Below are positions 42,372-51,776 of a stretch of 64,000 nt of DNA, piece after piece. The first letter of the stretch is position 1. Each line of letters opens with the position of its first letter. The notes beneath the pieces are model-generated. The model was not told the origin of the DNA, did not search any database, and saw only the letters and a list, made by a program, of their open reading frames with translations. A program made the position numbers and the translations under genes. This stretch comes from Nitrospira sp. (lineage in GTDB: Bacteria; Nitrospirota; Nitrospiria; Nitrospirales; Nitrospiraceae). The DNA lies in NCBI GenBank assembly GCA_022226935.1, contig CP092081.1, forward strand, positions 2,814,181 through 2,878,180. The letters run 5' to 3'.

Positions 42372-43238
42372 CTACGACGCAAGAGGATCGATCTGTTCGT
42401 AGATCGCCGAGTAGTCCACTTCTCCCAGACCAGCAGCGATCGTCTTGATGAGCAGGGACCGTACTCCCTCAAGTCCGACCGGGGACAGGTGGGCCGTCTC
42501 GGCCGCACTGAGCGCGAGGTCCACATCCTTCAGCAGATGGCGGGTGGAAAAGTTCGGCTGCGCATAGTTGCGTTTCTCCAACCGAGGCAGTTTTTTCTCG
42601 AACATCGGCGCGTAGAGCGCGCTCTTTCGTGCCACTTCCATAAAGTCTTCCACATCCACGCCTCCTCGGCGGACCAGTCCCAGACTGAACGCGAACGCGG
42701 CCATTTCGGCGGCGATGAGCTGATTGAGCGCGAGCTTCAGCACGGCTGCTTTTCCGACCGGCCCGATGAGACGCACCTCTTCTCCGAGATGGCGCAGCAG
42801 CGGAGCCCATTTGTCATAGTGCTCCCGGGTCGCGCCGACCATGACCAAGAGCGTGCCGGCTTTGGCTTCCGCAATGCTGCCGAGCACCGGCGCTTCAAGA
42901 TACCGGCCGCCGAGACGGGTGACGTCTTTCTCGAGTGAGCAACTGTCGGCCGGTCCGATTGTCCCCATTTGAATGATCGTACGCCCATCAATCGCGCGAC
43001 TAGTTGCGGGATCGAACAATACCGCACGGATGGCTGCGGCATCCGACAGCAGCAGGAGCACGACGTCAGCGGCCGACATGGCCTCTGCGGCAGTCGGAGC
43101 GATACGAATGCCTTGCTGCCCGAGTGCCTGAGTCTTTTCGATAGAACGGTTATAGGCCGTCAGGTTGTGGCCGGTTGCATGCACCCGTTCTGCCACGCCC
43201 TGGCCCAACAATCCTGTGCCTAACAAGGCGACGTTCAT
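42372..43238 (-). CDS. Beta-hydroxyacid dehydrogenase (GLYR/HIBADH-like)
   Basis: 288 residues. N-terminal Rossmann motif LLGTGLLGQGVAERV and C-terminal helical domain. The substrate-binding region GTIGPADSCSLEKDV, then APVLGSIAEAKAGTLLVMVGA, and the catalytic Lys in GKAAVLKLALNQL are typical. Family members reduce glyoxylate or succinic semialdehyde, or oxidise 3-hydroxyisobutyrate or tartronate semialdehyde. AGAGGAA lies six bases before ATG 43238. No neighbour fixes the substrate. Confidence 0.88.
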   Translation of the reverse strand: MNVALLGTGLLGQGVAERVHATGHNLTAYNRSIEKTQALGQQGIRIAPTAAEAMSAADVVLLLLSDAAAIRAVLFDPATSRAIDGRTIIQMGTIGPADSCSLEKDVTRLGGRYLEAPVLGSIAEAKAGTLLVMVGATREHYDKWAPLLRHLGEEVRLIGPVGKAAVLKLALNQLIAAEMAAFAFSLGLVRRGGVDVEDFMEVARKSALYAPMFEKKLPRLEKRNYAQPNFSTRHLLKDVDLALSAAETAHLSPVGLEGVRSLLIKTIAAGLGEVDYSAIYEQIDPLAS

Positions 43239-43301
43239 GGAATTCCTCTCGGGTCTAGACGATGCGGCTATCGTACAGAGAAGTGGGAGCCTTGAAAAGG
43301 G

Positions 43302-44105
43302 TCAAAGCGGATTGGATGCGGCCGCGAGACTATGTTCAATCAGGCGCGTGCGCGCGGGCGCGGGCAGGTCCGACCCCATAGCCAGCGTTCCCGGCAAACG
43401 TGGGTCGGGGCGGTTGAAGGTGACGGGATGACCAGCGGCGGTCGTGGCGCGTCCTCCGCTTTCTTCAACCAACAGGACTCCCGCAGCCACGTCCCATTCA
43501 TTCCCCCCGGCCAGGGTAATCACCGCATCCGCTTGACCGGCTGCCACGAGCGCCAGCGCATAGGCGATGGATCCGATCGGGCGGCAGTGGAGATGGTCCT
43601 GCAGGCCTTCAAGGCGGCCGACACGGAGTTCCCACGGATTGACGAGCGCGACCGGACGTTCGGGTGACGTGAAGAGTGGCTGAGCAGAGTCCAACAGGCG
43701 CTCGACACGGAGGCCCCGCCCGCGAATGGCGGAAAAAAACTCGCCGGTCGCGGGGTTGAAGATGGCGGCCACGGTCGGTACCCCGTTCTCGACCAGTGCG
43801 ACCGAAAGGCAGAATTCCGGCAAGCCCTTTACGAAGGCACGCGTTCCATCGATCGGATCGACGATCCAGACGCGTGTTCTGCGCAAGCGTTCATCGTTGT
43901 CCGCGGTTTCCTCAGAAAGCCATCCATCTTCGGGAAAGGCCGTCGATAACCTATCATGAAGGATGCGATTCACGGCCAGGTCCGCGGAGGTCACCGGCGA
44001 CTGATCCGGTTTGGTAAACGTTTCAAATCCTGCGGCTGCCAACCGGAGGGCTTCACGGCCCGCCTCGGACATGACTTCGGACAGGATGGTGAGTTCATGA
44101 TCCAT
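43302..44105 (-). CDS. cysQ: 3'(2'),5'-bisphosphate nucleotidase CysQ-like (inositol monophosphatase family)
   Basis: 267 residues. Lithium-sensitive phosphatase motifs WIVDPIDGTRAFVKGLPEF, DGWLSEETADN and GGNEWDVAAGVLLVEESGG. CysQ hydrolyses phosphoadenosine phosphate (PAP) made during sulfate assimilation; inositol-1-phosphatase or NADP phosphatase activity is the alternative. ATG 44105 has GGGAG nine bases upstream. Confidence 0.87.
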   Translation of the reverse strand: MDHELTILSEVMSEAGREALRLAAAGFETFTKPDQSPVTSADLAVNRILHDRLSTAFPEDGWLSEETADNDERLRRTRVWIVDPIDGTRAFVKGLPEFCLSVALVENGVPTVAAIFNPATGEFFSAIRGRGLRVERLLDSAQPLFTSPERPVALVNPWELRVGRLEGLQDHLHCRPIGSIAYALALVAAGQADAVITLAGGNEWDVAAGVLLVEESGGRATTAAGHPVTFNRPDPRLPGTLAMGSDLPAPARTRLIEHSLAAASNPL

Positions 44106-44209
44106 GATTGTGGGCTCCCGAGCATGGCGGTGATTCACCCATTCTTCAACCTACCAGGTCTTGCGACGGGAACAAAGCCCGGAGTCGCTTCAGGCGGATA
44201 CCGCGGCTC

Positions 44210-44238
44210 TTGACCCTCCGGCAGGTTCCGCGTACAAG
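44210..44238 (+). promoter_or_regulatory. Possible promoter of corA
   Basis: TTGACC (44210-44215) and TACAAG (44233-44238) are 17 bases apart. The ATG at 44250 leaves a leader of only a few bases, and the ribosome site is weak, so a near-leaderless mRNA would be needed. It lies between divergent cysQ and corA. Confidence 0.35.
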
Positions 44239-44249
44239 CTGGCAGTACG

Positions 44250-45308
44250 ATGAAACTGAAGCACAAACGTTCTCGCAAAGCTGGCCTGCCGCCCGGCACC
44301 CTGGTCCATATCGGCGAAAAGCGGTCGGAGACGGTCACCATCGACGTCTACGAATATGGCGAAGGCCAGTATCAGGAACGCAGGGTGGCGAAGCCGGACG
44401 AGGTGGTCGCGGCGGCGGAGCCGACTGTCCGCTGGGTCGACGTCGGAGGCATCCATAAGATGGAGGTACTGGAGGCCTTCGGAAAAATGTTTGGCCTACA
44501 TCCGCTGTTGCTGGAGGATATCGCCAATACCGACCAACGTCCGAAACTCGACGATTACGGCACCTACGGCTATCTGGTCTTGAAGATGCTATACGAAGGC
44601 AAAAACGAGGGTGACATCAATGTCGAACAGGTCAGCCTGGTGTTCGGGGAAAATTTTGTGCTCTCGTTCCAGGAAAACGGCGGAGATGTCTTTCAGGGAG
44701 TGAAGGAACGGTTGCGTAACGGGAAGGGCCGTTTGCGCCATGCCGGCGCGGATTATCTCCTCTATGCGCTGATGGACTCGATCGTAGACCGGTACTTCGT
44801 CATCCTGGAAACATTGGGAGAGAAAATTGAGATGCTGCAGGATGTCTGCGTCACGAATCCCGGGCCGGAAACGCTGCGGGATATCCATGCGCTCAAGCGG
44901 CAACTGCTCTTTTTCCGCCGCTCAGTCTGGCCCCTCCGGGACGTGATGAACAACCTGTCGCGATCGGATGGGCAGTTTCTGCAAGGGTCCACCAAGGTCT
45001 TCTTCCGCGACGTGTATGACCACATCATTCAAATCGGCGACACGATCGAAACCCTGCGAGAAATGGTCTCCTCCATGATGGAGGTGTATCTCTCCAGCGT
45101 GAGTTATCGCTTGAACGGCGTCATGAAGGTACTGACGATCATCACGACGATTTTTATGCCGCTCAGCTTTATCGCCAGTATCTATGGGATGAATTTCGAA
45201 CACATGCCGGAATTGAAGTCGCCTTGGGGCTACCCGGCGGTGCTGGGCGTCATGGCCACTACCGGGTTGGCGATGCTCTATTTTTTCAAGCAAAAGAAAT
45301 GGCTCTGA
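44250..45308 (+). CDS. corA: CorA magnesium/cobalt transporter
   Basis: 352 residues. A long cytoplasmic N-terminal domain with KLDDYGTYGYLVLKML is followed by two C-terminal membrane segments; the pore loop SIYGMNFEHMPE holds the YGMN signature, and the protein ends in a positive KQKKWL tail. It imports Mg2+ (also Co2+ or Ni2+) as a pentamer. The next gene on the other strand ends six bases away. Confidence 0.95.
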   Translation: MKLKHKRSRKAGLPPGTLVHIGEKRSETVTIDVYEYGEGQYQERRVAKPDEVVAAAEPTVRWVDVGGIHKMEVLEAFGKMFGLHPLLLEDIANTDQRPKLDDYGTYGYLVLKMLYEGKNEGDINVEQVSLVFGENFVLSFQENGGDVFQGVKERLRNGKGRLRHAGADYLLYALMDSIVDRYFVILETLGEKIEMLQDVCVTNPGPETLRDIHALKRQLLFFRRSVWPLRDVMNNLSRSDGQFLQGSTKVFFRDVYDHIIQIGDTIETLREMVSSMMEVYLSSVSYRLNGVMKVLTIITTIFMPLSFIASIYGMNFEHMPELKSPWGYPAVLGVMATTGLAMLYFFKQKKWL

Positions 45309-45314
45309 GGAGGA

Positions 45315-45704
45315 TCAGTCTAGGACTTCGACACGATCCACGAAGTAGGGCGTTTCGCCGAAACAGGTCGTAGGAATGTAGCGAAACTCCTTGTAGTGCA
45401 CGACGACCCGCTTGCCCATCTGCCCATCGAGTTTTTTGGCCACGTTCTCATCCCACACCGTGAAATTCCAGAGCACCGGGGCCACGCCGGGCACGGTCGT
45501 CATCGCCAACTCACCTTCCTGCGTCTTGCAGAACCAGCCCTTTCGAGACAGCTTCTGCAGATACCCCGCGCGATCGCCGTCCGAGTAGCTCCAGTTAAAG
45601 ACGACCAGCAGATACGCTGCGCCGCCGAAAAACAACAACGTGAAGAGAAGTTTGGGTCTCCAGAGCCAGGCTACAGGAAACAGGAGGGTTTCCCACCACG
45701 TCAT
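45315..45704 (-). CDS. Conserved hypothetical membrane-anchored protein
   Basis: 129 residues. One membrane segment near residues 17-36 (LLFTLLFFGGAAYLLVVF) then a soluble domain with GDRAGYLQKLSRKGWFCKTQEGELA (key part KLSRKGWFCKTQEGE) and TTCFGETPYFVDRVEV. Homologues are sometimes mislabelled 6-phosphogluconate dehydrogenase, which nothing here supports. AAGGAG precedes ATG. Function unknown. Confidence 0.8.
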   Translation of the reverse strand: MTWWETLLFPVAWLWRPKLLFTLLFFGGAAYLLVVFNWSYSDGDRAGYLQKLSRKGWFCKTQEGELAMTTVPGVAPVLWNFTVWDENVAKKLDGQMGKRVVVHYKEFRYIPTTCFGETPYFVDRVEVLD

Positions 45705-45723
45705 AGGTCTCCTTTTCTGACGG

Positions 45724-46344
45724 TTACTTCACGTCTTGAAACAGCCAGGGAGCTTGAGTGCGGCGGCGTTGTTCGTACTCGCCGATGCGTGCCGCGTGTT
45801 GGAGTGTCAGGCCGATTGCGTCCAATCCTCGATACAGACAATCCTTTCGGAACGGATCGATCTCGAAATGATAGGCCGTGCCCTCCGGCGTCGTGACTTG
45901 CTGGGCCGCCAAATCGACCGTCACGCGGTAGCCCTCATGTGCCGCCACGCCCTCGAAGAGCGCTTGGATTTCCGATCCTTTCAGGACCACCGGAAGAATG
46001 CCGTTTTGGAAACAGTTGTTGTAGAAAATATCGGCGAAGCTGGGTGCGAGAATGCATCGGAATCCCTGATCGAGTAACGCCCAAGGGGCATGTTCGCGAG
46101 AAGATCCGCAGCCGAAGTTATCCCGCGTGAGGAGGATCGAAGCCTGTTGATAGCGCGGCTGGTTCAGGAAAAACTCAGGATCCTGGGATCCGTCCTTTCG
46201 CCGCCGCCAATCATAGAACAACCCTTCACGCAGACCGGTGCGCTTGATGGTTTTCAGGAACTGCTTCGGAATGATTTGATCGGTATCGACGTTGAGCCGG
46301 TCCAGTGGGGCGACCAGGCCGGTGACTGTTGTGAATGCGTCCAT
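45724..46344 (-). CDS. leuD: 3-isopropylmalate dehydratase small subunit
   Basis: 206 residues, the swivel domain of isopropylmalate isomerase. [31 protein letters not shown] and [17 protein letters not shown] are the family signatures. LeuD with LeuC isomerises 2- to 3-isopropylmalate in leucine synthesis. AAGGA is six bases before the ATG at 46344; leuC ends 77 bases upstream. Confidence 0.96.
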   Translation of the reverse strand: MDAFTTVTGLVAPLDRLNVDTDQIIPKQFLKTIKRTGLREGLFYDWRRRKDGSQDPEFFLNQPRYQQASILLTRDNFGCGSSREHAPWALLDQGFRCILAPSFADIFYNNCFQNGILPVVLKGSEIQALFEGVAAHEGYRVTVDLAAQQVTTPEGTAYHFEIDPFRKDCLYRGLDAIGLTLQHAARIGEYEQRRRTQAPWLFQDVK

Positions 46345-46421
46345 GGTATGTCCTTTTGTGCGTCGTGTCTTCAGGCCGCTGTCCCAACGGGCTCGGCCTC
46401 AGGATCGAACTGCCTTCCCGC

Positions 46422-47825
46422 TTATGACCACTGGCGGATATCGACGAAATGTCCCTCGATGGCCGCTGCCACCGCCATGGCGGGAGACACCAGATGAGTT
46501 CGGCCCCCGGCTCCCTGACGACCTTCGAAGTTCCGGTTGCTGGTCGAGGCGCAGCGTTCGCCCGGCTGTAACACGTCGGCATTCATGGCCAGACACATGC
46601 TGCAGCCTGCCTCGCGCCATTCGAATCCGGACTCCTTGAAAATGCGATCCAGGCCCTCTTGTTCCGCCTGTTGCTTCACGAGGCCGGAGCCGGGGACGAC
46701 CATGGCGTGCACGCTGCCGGCGACTTTCTTGCCTTTGGCGAACGAGGCGGCCAGCCGCAGGTCTTCGATTCGGGAATTGGTGCAGGACCCGATAAACACC
46801 TTGTCGATCTTGATGTCACGAATCGGCATGCCTGGCTTCAGCGCCATATATTCGATGGCGCGCTCAGTGGCTTGGCGGAGTTTGTCATCGCGCATGGTGC
46901 TGGGGTCCGGCACATTGCCATCCACTCCGGTCACCATGCCGGGGCTGGTTCCCCACGTCACCTGCGGCGCAATCATTTCGGCGCGCAATTCCACGACGGC
47001 ATCATACTTCGCGCCGGCATCGGTGTGGAGACTTCGCCAGGCTGCCACGGCCTGGTCCCACAGCGCGCCCTTCGGCGCCATCGGGCGACCCTTGATGTAG
47101 TTGAATGTGGTCTCGTCCGGGGCGACCATGCCGGCGCGCGCTCCACCTTCGATCGACATGTTGCAGAGCGTCATGCGCCCTTCCATGCTGAGTGCGCGAA
47201 TGGCTGACCCCGTATATTCGATGACATAGCCCGTTCCACCGGCAGTTCCGATCTTGCCGATGATGGCCAGGATGATGTCCTTCGCGGAACAGCGCGGCGA
47301 GAGTTGGCCGTCGACACGGACCTCCATCGTTTTCGGGCGCTTCTGAACAAGACATTGCGTGGCCAGCACATGCTCGACTTCGCTGGTGCCGATCCCAAAG
47401 GCGAGTGCGCCGAACGCGCCGTGCGTCGACGTATGGGAGTCCCCGCAGACGATCGTCATGCCCGGCAGGGTGAATCCCTGCTCGGGACCGATGACATGCA
47501 CCACGCCTTGCCGGATGTCGTTCATCCCAAAGAGGGTAATGCCAAACGTCTTGCAGTTATCATCCAATGTTTGAATTTGTTTGGCGCTAATGGGATCGGC
47601 AATGGCGACGCGGCGGTCGGTCGTCGGAACATTGTGATCGGGAACCGCCAGTGCGGCGGCCGATCGGCGTGGAGTGCGACCCGCGACCGTCAATCCTTCG
47701 AAGGCCTGCGGCGAGGTGACTTCGTGTACCAAATGGCGGTCGATATAGAGCAACGTGGTTCCATCTGGTTCCGCCCGAACCACGTGGTCGTTCCAAATTT
47801 TTTCGAACAGCGTCTGTGCAGCCAT
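46422..47825 (-). CDS. leuC: 3-isopropylmalate dehydratase large subunit
   Basis: 467 residues. The 4Fe-4S ligands are in [11 protein letters not shown] and GCSMCLAMN, near residues 350 and 410, with [11 protein letters not shown] and [12 protein letters not shown]. Of two ATGs (47831 and 47825) the second has the better spacing from AAGGAG. It is upstream of leuD in a two-gene leucine operon; leuA and leuB are not in the window. Confidence 0.96.
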   Translation of the reverse strand: MAAQTLFEKIWNDHVVRAEPDGTTLLYIDRHLVHEVTSPQAFEGLTVAGRTPRRSAAALAVPDHNVPTTDRRVAIADPISAKQIQTLDDNCKTFGITLFGMNDIRQGVVHVIGPEQGFTLPGMTIVCGDSHTSTHGAFGALAFGIGTSEVEHVLATQCLVQKRPKTMEVRVDGQLSPRCSAKDIILAIIGKIGTAGGTGYVIEYTGSAIRALSMEGRMTLCNMSIEGGARAGMVAPDETTFNYIKGRPMAPKGALWDQAVAAWRSLHTDAGAKYDAVVELRAEMIAPQVTWGTSPGMVTGVDGNVPDPSTMRDDKLRQATERAIEYMALKPGMPIRDIKIDKVFIGSCTNSRIEDLRLAASFAKGKKVAGSVHAMVVPGSGLVKQQAEQEGLDRIFKESGFEWREAGCSMCLAMNADVLQPGERCASTSNRNFEGRQGAGGRTHLVSPAMAVAAAIEGHFVDIRQWS

Positions 47826-47890
47826 GGCCATGCTCCTTATAAACCCGCGCCCTTGCGAGAGATTGAGAGTGCGGTGCTCATCGCGGAGCT

Positions 47891-47921
47891 ATTATATATG
47901 CGACCAGGCCTATCGCATCAA
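47891..47921 (-). promoter_or_regulatory. Putative leuCD promoter
   Basis: On the minus strand TTGATG (47916-47921) is followed 17 bases later by TATATA overlapping a TATAAT at 47891-47896. Transcription would start about 60 bases before the leuC start. No attenuator peptide with Leu codons is clear. Confidence 0.5.
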
Positions 47922-47985
47922 GGGCAAAGGGGCGCCGGAAAAAATGCCTCTTCAGGTTTCACCACCGCACACCGATAAGGTTTCC

Positions 47986-48219
47986 ATGGAACAGGAACCC
48001 ATCAACGCGGAACACATCAGCATCCCCCGCTGGACGATCAAGCGCGATCCCCGGGCGCTGGGGTGCTCCATCTGCGGTTCGGCGATTGTGAAGATTACCG
48101 CTGAATGGCGGCAGGTCTCGTTCTGCACCTGCAGGCTGATCGAGTATCGCGTCTTGCCGCGAGCTCCCAAGGCCTTACCTGCTCCCTCCCCTGCGGCAGA
48201 TTCCCGCAAAGATCCTTGA
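47986..48219 (+). CDS. Small Cys-rich (zinc-finger-like) protein
   Basis: 77 residues from ATG 47986 (AAGG seven bases upstream) or 91 from ATG 47944. Contains DPRALGCSICGSAIV and later QVSFCTCRL, four Cys in a CxxC...CxC pattern, and a Pro/Ala-rich tail. A zinc-ribbon is likely; I cannot name the family. It is divergent from leuC and precedes an exported protein gene. Confidence 0.6.
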   Translation: MEQEPINAEHISIPRWTIKRDPRALGCSICGSAIVKITAEWRQVSFCTCRLIEYRVLPRAPKALPAPSPAADSRKDP

Positions 48220-48242
48220 TCTCGTCTGAGATGGAGATTCAT

Positions 48243-48794
48243 ATGGCGCGATGGCAGTGGGCGCTTCTGACGGCGTGCTGCTCGATCATGCTTGCATCGG
48301 GATCGGCCGTAGCCAGTGATCGCGCGCATGCGAAGTCGCTGACGCGATCCGGCGTGACCATTCCACTATCCTCATCGCGGTCCTGCACCGGCGAGGATCT
48401 TCCCGGCACCTGGAGTCTGGTGACCTTCGGTTCTTCCTATCGCTTCAAAAATCCCCAGGCCCCTTACCTGTTTCCCTATCAAATCTTCCAGTACTCACGT
48501 GAGCAGGGAGTCAAGTCAGCTCACTCGCGCATCCCGCTGCTCGACAGCCCGGAGCGGGTATTCGAGGGCGTGCCGATGGATCTGACCTATCAGGTCGAGC
48601 CGGGAGGCCGCGTGGTGCTCAAGACGAAGGGGCAGGACGCGGCAGTGGAAGTGTGGTCTTGCTCGGTCGTCGGGCAAGCCTCACGGGCGAAGAATGACGG
48701 AACTGCTCTCCGGCCAGGCGATGTGGTCATGACTCTCCTCGGTAGCCACGGACAAGCCTTGTTCGTGCGGCATCTGCGAAAATCCCCGGCCTAA
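48243..48794 (+). CDS. Hypothetical exported protein
   Basis: 183 residues. Signal peptide (WALLTACCSIMLASGSAVAS) then a domain starting CTGEDLPGTWSLVTFGSSYRF, with VPMDLTYQVEPGGRVVLKTKG (key part VEPGGRVVLK) and a Cys in EVWSCSVV. The GTW...and beta-strand pattern looks like a small lipocalin-like fold. GGAG lies seven bases before the ATG. No family recognised. Confidence 0.72.
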   Translation: MARWQWALLTACCSIMLASGSAVASDRAHAKSLTRSGVTIPLSSSRSCTGEDLPGTWSLVTFGSSYRFKNPQAPYLFPYQIFQYSREQGVKSAHSRIPLLDSPERVFEGVPMDLTYQVEPGGRVVLKTKGQDAAVEVWSCSVVGQASRAKNDGTALRPGDVVMTLLGSHGQALFVRHLRKSPA

Positions 48795-48837
48795 CAGATC
48801 TTGGCAGGCAGTAAGCCGTCGTGCTACTACCCACGGC

Positions 48838-49359
48838 ATGGGGAGGGCGGGCCCGCTTGCGCCCGATCCTTTTGCCGAGGAGGCCGTGGACAATTCAATT
48901 CAGGTGTGGAGGCGACCGGAGGTGGTCGAGTGGTCTCAGTGGCTGCTCGACAGCTATCGCCATTGTGTCGGCCGAGAACTGATGGAGCAGGTGGGTGGGG
49001 CTGAAGCCCAGGCCCAGGCGCTGTTCACCGCCCCAATGGTGGTAGTGTCACATGGGACGCAAGACGATCCGATCCTGAATTATGGGTCGCAACTCGCGCT
49101 CACGCTCTGGGAGATGACCTGGGAGCAGCTGGTACACACGCCATCCCGTCTGACGGCGGAACCGGTGAACCGCGTGGAGCGTGAAGAGATGCTCGAACGC
49201 GCTCTGACGCAGGGATATATCGACAATTATCGAGGCGTCAGAATCTCCAGCAGCGGGCGCCGGTTTCTGATTGAGCAGGCCGTCGTGTGGAATGTGGTCG
49301 ACTCAACCGGGCGTCGTCAGGGGCAAGCGGCGACGTTCTCACGCTGGACCTTCCTCTAG
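48838..49359 (+). CDS. MEKHLA-domain protein
   Basis: 173 residues. Matches the MEKHLA domain (PF08670): VVSHGTQDDPILNYGSQLALTLWEMTWEQL (key HGTQDDPILNYG), TPSRLTAEP and YRGVRISSSGRRF, ending QAATFSRW. The domain is PAS-like and in plants follows homeodomains; bacterial stand-alone proteins have no known role. The start is uncertain; ATG 48838 has no clear ribosome site. The 3' end overlaps the DUF1653 gene by 21 bases on the other strand. Confidence 0.8.
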   Translation: MGRAGPLAPDPFAEEAVDNSIQVWRRPEVVEWSQWLLDSYRHCVGRELMEQVGGAEAQAQALFTAPMVVVSHGTQDDPILNYGSQLALTLWEMTWEQLVHTPSRLTAEPVNRVEREEMLERALTQGYIDNYRGVRISSSGRRFLIEQAVVWNVVDSTGRRQGQAATFSRWTFL

Positions 49360-49557
49360 CCGCCGGAATCTGGGCACCAGCTCGCCGCCGATGGGGACCG
49401 ATTCCGAAAACATGGTCATCGGTCTGATCCACAAGCCGCCTGCTCCATAGAGTTGACGATAGACGACGTATTCCTCCTCGGTTTCTGAATGCCGGGCTAC
49501 GCCGAGCACTTCATAGTCGTTCCCTTTATAGTGACGATAGCGACCGGGTTTGATCAT
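49339..49557 (-). CDS. DUF1653 protein
   Basis: 72 residues. MIKPGRYRHYKGNDYEVLGVARHSETEE and VVYRQLYG are the DUF1653 pattern, a small domain also found fused to pseudouridine and other enzymes. AGGA is seven bases before ATG 49557. Convergent overlap with MEKHLA at its 3' end. Function unknown. Confidence 0.82.
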   Translation of the reverse strand: MIKPGRYRHYKGNDYEVLGVARHSETEEEYVVYRQLYGAGGLWIRPMTMFSESVPIGGELVPRFRRLEEGPA

Positions 49558-49606
49558 GGTGTATCCTTGCGGTTTCGAACCTGCGAGTGAGTCTATCGAA
49601 TCAGGC

Positions 49607-51016
49607 ATGCCATCACAACTCTCTCAGAAGAACGAGCGTCGGCATGATGTCGTGGTCATCGGCGGCGGGTCGGCTGGTTATGCTGCTGCGCGGACGGCCT
49701 GCGACGCCGGGGCCGATGTGGCGATCGTCGATCAGGGGCCGTTGGGAGGCTTGTGTATTTTGCGTGGCTGCATGCCGACCAAAACCATTCTCCGCTCGGC
49801 CGAAATCATGGCGCTGATGAAACGCGCGCGGGAGTTCGGGTTGGTGCCTGTCACCGCACGGGCTGATCTCTCGGCCATCGTCGATCGGAAGAATCGGTTG
49901 GTGCAGGAGTTTGCCGATTATCGCATCGCCGCTTTGCGCGACCCGCGCTTTACGCTGTACGAATCGCGCGCCGAATTCGTCTCTCCCCATGAGATTTGTG
50001 CCGGAGGGGTGCGCATCCGAGGTGAAGCGTTTGTGATAGCCACCGGATCACGGGTGTCGGAGGTGGCCATTCCTGGATTATCTGAGGCGGGATACGTAAC
50101 CAGCGACGAAATGCTCGATGTGCGCCAGGCGCCTGCCTCGCTGCTGGTGTTGGGCGGCGGCCTGGTTGCGGTGGAGTTCGCGCAGTTCTTTTCTCGGATC
50201 GGCACCAAGGTTACCCTGCTGCAGCGTGGCGCCACGCTGCTCTCCGATATGGATCAAGATGTCGGCGAGGCGTTGGCATCTGCCTTTCAGGGTGAAGGCA
50301 TCGAAGTGCTCACCGGGGTCTCTTTCGAGCAGGTGACCTCGTCGCCAACCACTAAGACTGTGCACTTCCGACAAAATGGTGTCTCGCAGATTAGGTCGGC
50401 CGATGTCATTTTTCACGCGTTGGGGCGTCGTCCTAACCTGAACGGGCTTAATGTGGGGGCAGCCGGGGTGGCGCTCCTCGACGGTCGTTTGGTCGTGGGC
50501 GCCGATATGCGGACCTCACAACCGCATATTTTTGCCGTCGGTGATGTGAACGATCTCACGCCCATTGTCCATTTGGCGATTCAACAAGGCGAAACGGCGG
50601 CCTTCAATGCGACTCATCCGGATGTGCCAGCCCGGGTCATCGAGCACCGGTTAGATAGCGAGATGGTCTTTACGGATCCGCAAGTGGCCATTGCCGGACT
50701 CAGTGAACGGCAGTGCCGTGAACAAGCGATTCCCTACCTGTCAGCTTCATATCCATTCGCTGATCATGGGAAGGCGATGTGCCTGGGGGCTCTCGCAGGA
50801 TTTGTGAAACTGCTGTGTCGCCCGGACAACGGCGAGCTGATCGGGGCGCAGATTGTGGGGCCTGAAGCGGCGGAACTCATTCACGAACTCATCGCCGTCA
50901 TGTATTTCCACGGGACGGCGCAGGACTTGTTGCGCATCCCGCATTACCATCCGACGCTGGCAGAGATCGTGACCTATCCAGCCGAATCCATCCTCGAACA
51001 GATGGGGCGGATATGA
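49607..51016 (+). CDS. Class I flavin disulfide oxidoreductase (dihydrolipoamide dehydrogenase/mercuric reductase family)
   Basis: 469 residues. FAD site VVIGGGSAGYAAARTA at about 16, redox disulfide GGLCILRGCMPTK with Cys50 and Cys55, NAD motif VLGGGLVAVEFAQFF, FAVGDVND and the C-terminal HYHPTLAEI His-Glu pair. It lacks the N-terminal heavy-metal domain and the C-terminal Cys pair of MerA, so mercuric reductase is unlikely. No pyruvate or 2-oxo-acid dehydrogenase genes are near, so the partner disulfide is open. Stop overlaps the next start as ATGA. Confidence 0.9.
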   Translation: MPSQLSQKNERRHDVVVIGGGSAGYAAARTACDAGADVAIVDQGPLGGLCILRGCMPTKTILRSAEIMALMKRAREFGLVPVTARADLSAIVDRKNRLVQEFADYRIAALRDPRFTLYESRAEFVSPHEICAGGVRIRGEAFVIATGSRVSEVAIPGLSEAGYVTSDEMLDVRQAPASLLVLGGGLVAVEFAQFFSRIGTKVTLLQRGATLLSDMDQDVGEALASAFQGEGIEVLTGVSFEQVTSSPTTKTVHFRQNGVSQIRSADVIFHALGRRPNLNGLNVGAAGVALLDGRLVVGADMRTSQPHIFAVGDVNDLTPIVHLAIQQGETAAFNATHPDVPARVIEHRLDSEMVFTDPQVAIAGLSERQCREQAIPYLSASYPFADHGKAMCLGALAGFVKLLCRPDNGELIGAQIVGPEAAELIHELIAVMYFHGTAQDLLRIPHYHPTLAEIVTYPAESILEQMGRI

Positions 51017-51699
51017 GACGGCATGCTCTCGTCGGTCTGTGCGTGCTGCTGTTCATGGTCTGGTCCTGTGGGCAGCAGACATGGGAGGCCGCCATGCAGG
51101 CCGGTGAAGCGGCCGTGCAACGGGGGCAATTAGGGGAAGCCGAACAGATTTATGCCGCAGCGGTGAAGAAGGCGGAAGAGTTCGGCCCGCATGATCGGCG
51201 TGTCGCCGTCACCTTGTCGCATCTGGCGCAAGTGTATAGCACGCAAGGGAAATTCGTTGAGGCCGAACCAGTCTATCTGGAAGCGCTCAAAATTTATCAG
51301 GAGGTTCACGGGGAGAACCACCTCGATGTCGCGGCCATGTTGAACAATCTCGGCGTGCTGCATCGCAAGCATGGCCAATTTGCCGATGCGCAGCGCCTTC
51401 TGACTCGGGCGCTCGCGATCAAAGAAAAGCTGTTGGGCCCCGATCATCTCGAAGTGGCATTGGCTGTCAGTAATCTGGCGGCGATGTATGCGGCTCAAGG
51501 GGATGGAGAGCAGGCGGCGGCGCTCTTTGCGCGCGCGTTGGCGATCAGGGAAAAACAATTAGGGCCTGACCATCCGGATGTCGCCAAGAGTTTGATCGAT
51601 TATGCAGGAGTGTTACGAAAGATCGGTCGGGGTTCTGAAGCAGATGTGTTCGAGGGGAGAGCTGCTGCGATTCGCTCGAAGACGAAGACGAAGACGTAG
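51013..51699 (+). CDS. Exported TPR (kinesin-light-chain-type) protein
   Basis: 228 residues. Signal peptide with possible lipobox VWSC, then four 42-residue repeats of the kinesin-light-chain style, e.g. YSTQGKFVEAEPVYLEAL and LGPDHLEVALAVSNLAAMY. It ends in a KTKTKT tail encoded by a short tandem repeat. Start ATG overlaps the oxidoreductase stop (ATGA), so the two genes are translated together. Function unknown. Confidence 0.85.
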   Translation: MRRHALVGLCVLLFMVWSCGQQTWEAAMQAGEAAVQRGQLGEAEQIYAAAVKKAEEFGPHDRRVAVTLSHLAQVYSTQGKFVEAEPVYLEALKIYQEVHGENHLDVAAMLNNLGVLHRKHGQFADAQRLLTRALAIKEKLLGPDHLEVALAVSNLAAMYAAQGDGEQAAALFARALAIREKQLGPDHPDVAKSLIDYAGVLRKIGRGSEADVFEGRAAAIRSKTKTKT

Positions 51700-51706
51700 A
51701 CGTAGA
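51677..51706 (+). repeat. Hexanucleotide tandem repeat at a stop codon
   Basis: GAAGAC-type units (cgaagacgaagacgaagac then gtagac twice) run across the 3' end of the TPR gene; the first TAG stop lies in a unit changed from GAA to GTA. A change in the last units would move the stop. Short perfect tracts like this can slip. Confidence 0.6.
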
Positions 51707-51776
51707 TGAATGACAGAGTTGAACCGACCTCATGCGCCGGTGTAGCGTAACAGATTCGTGAGATACGAGGGATACC

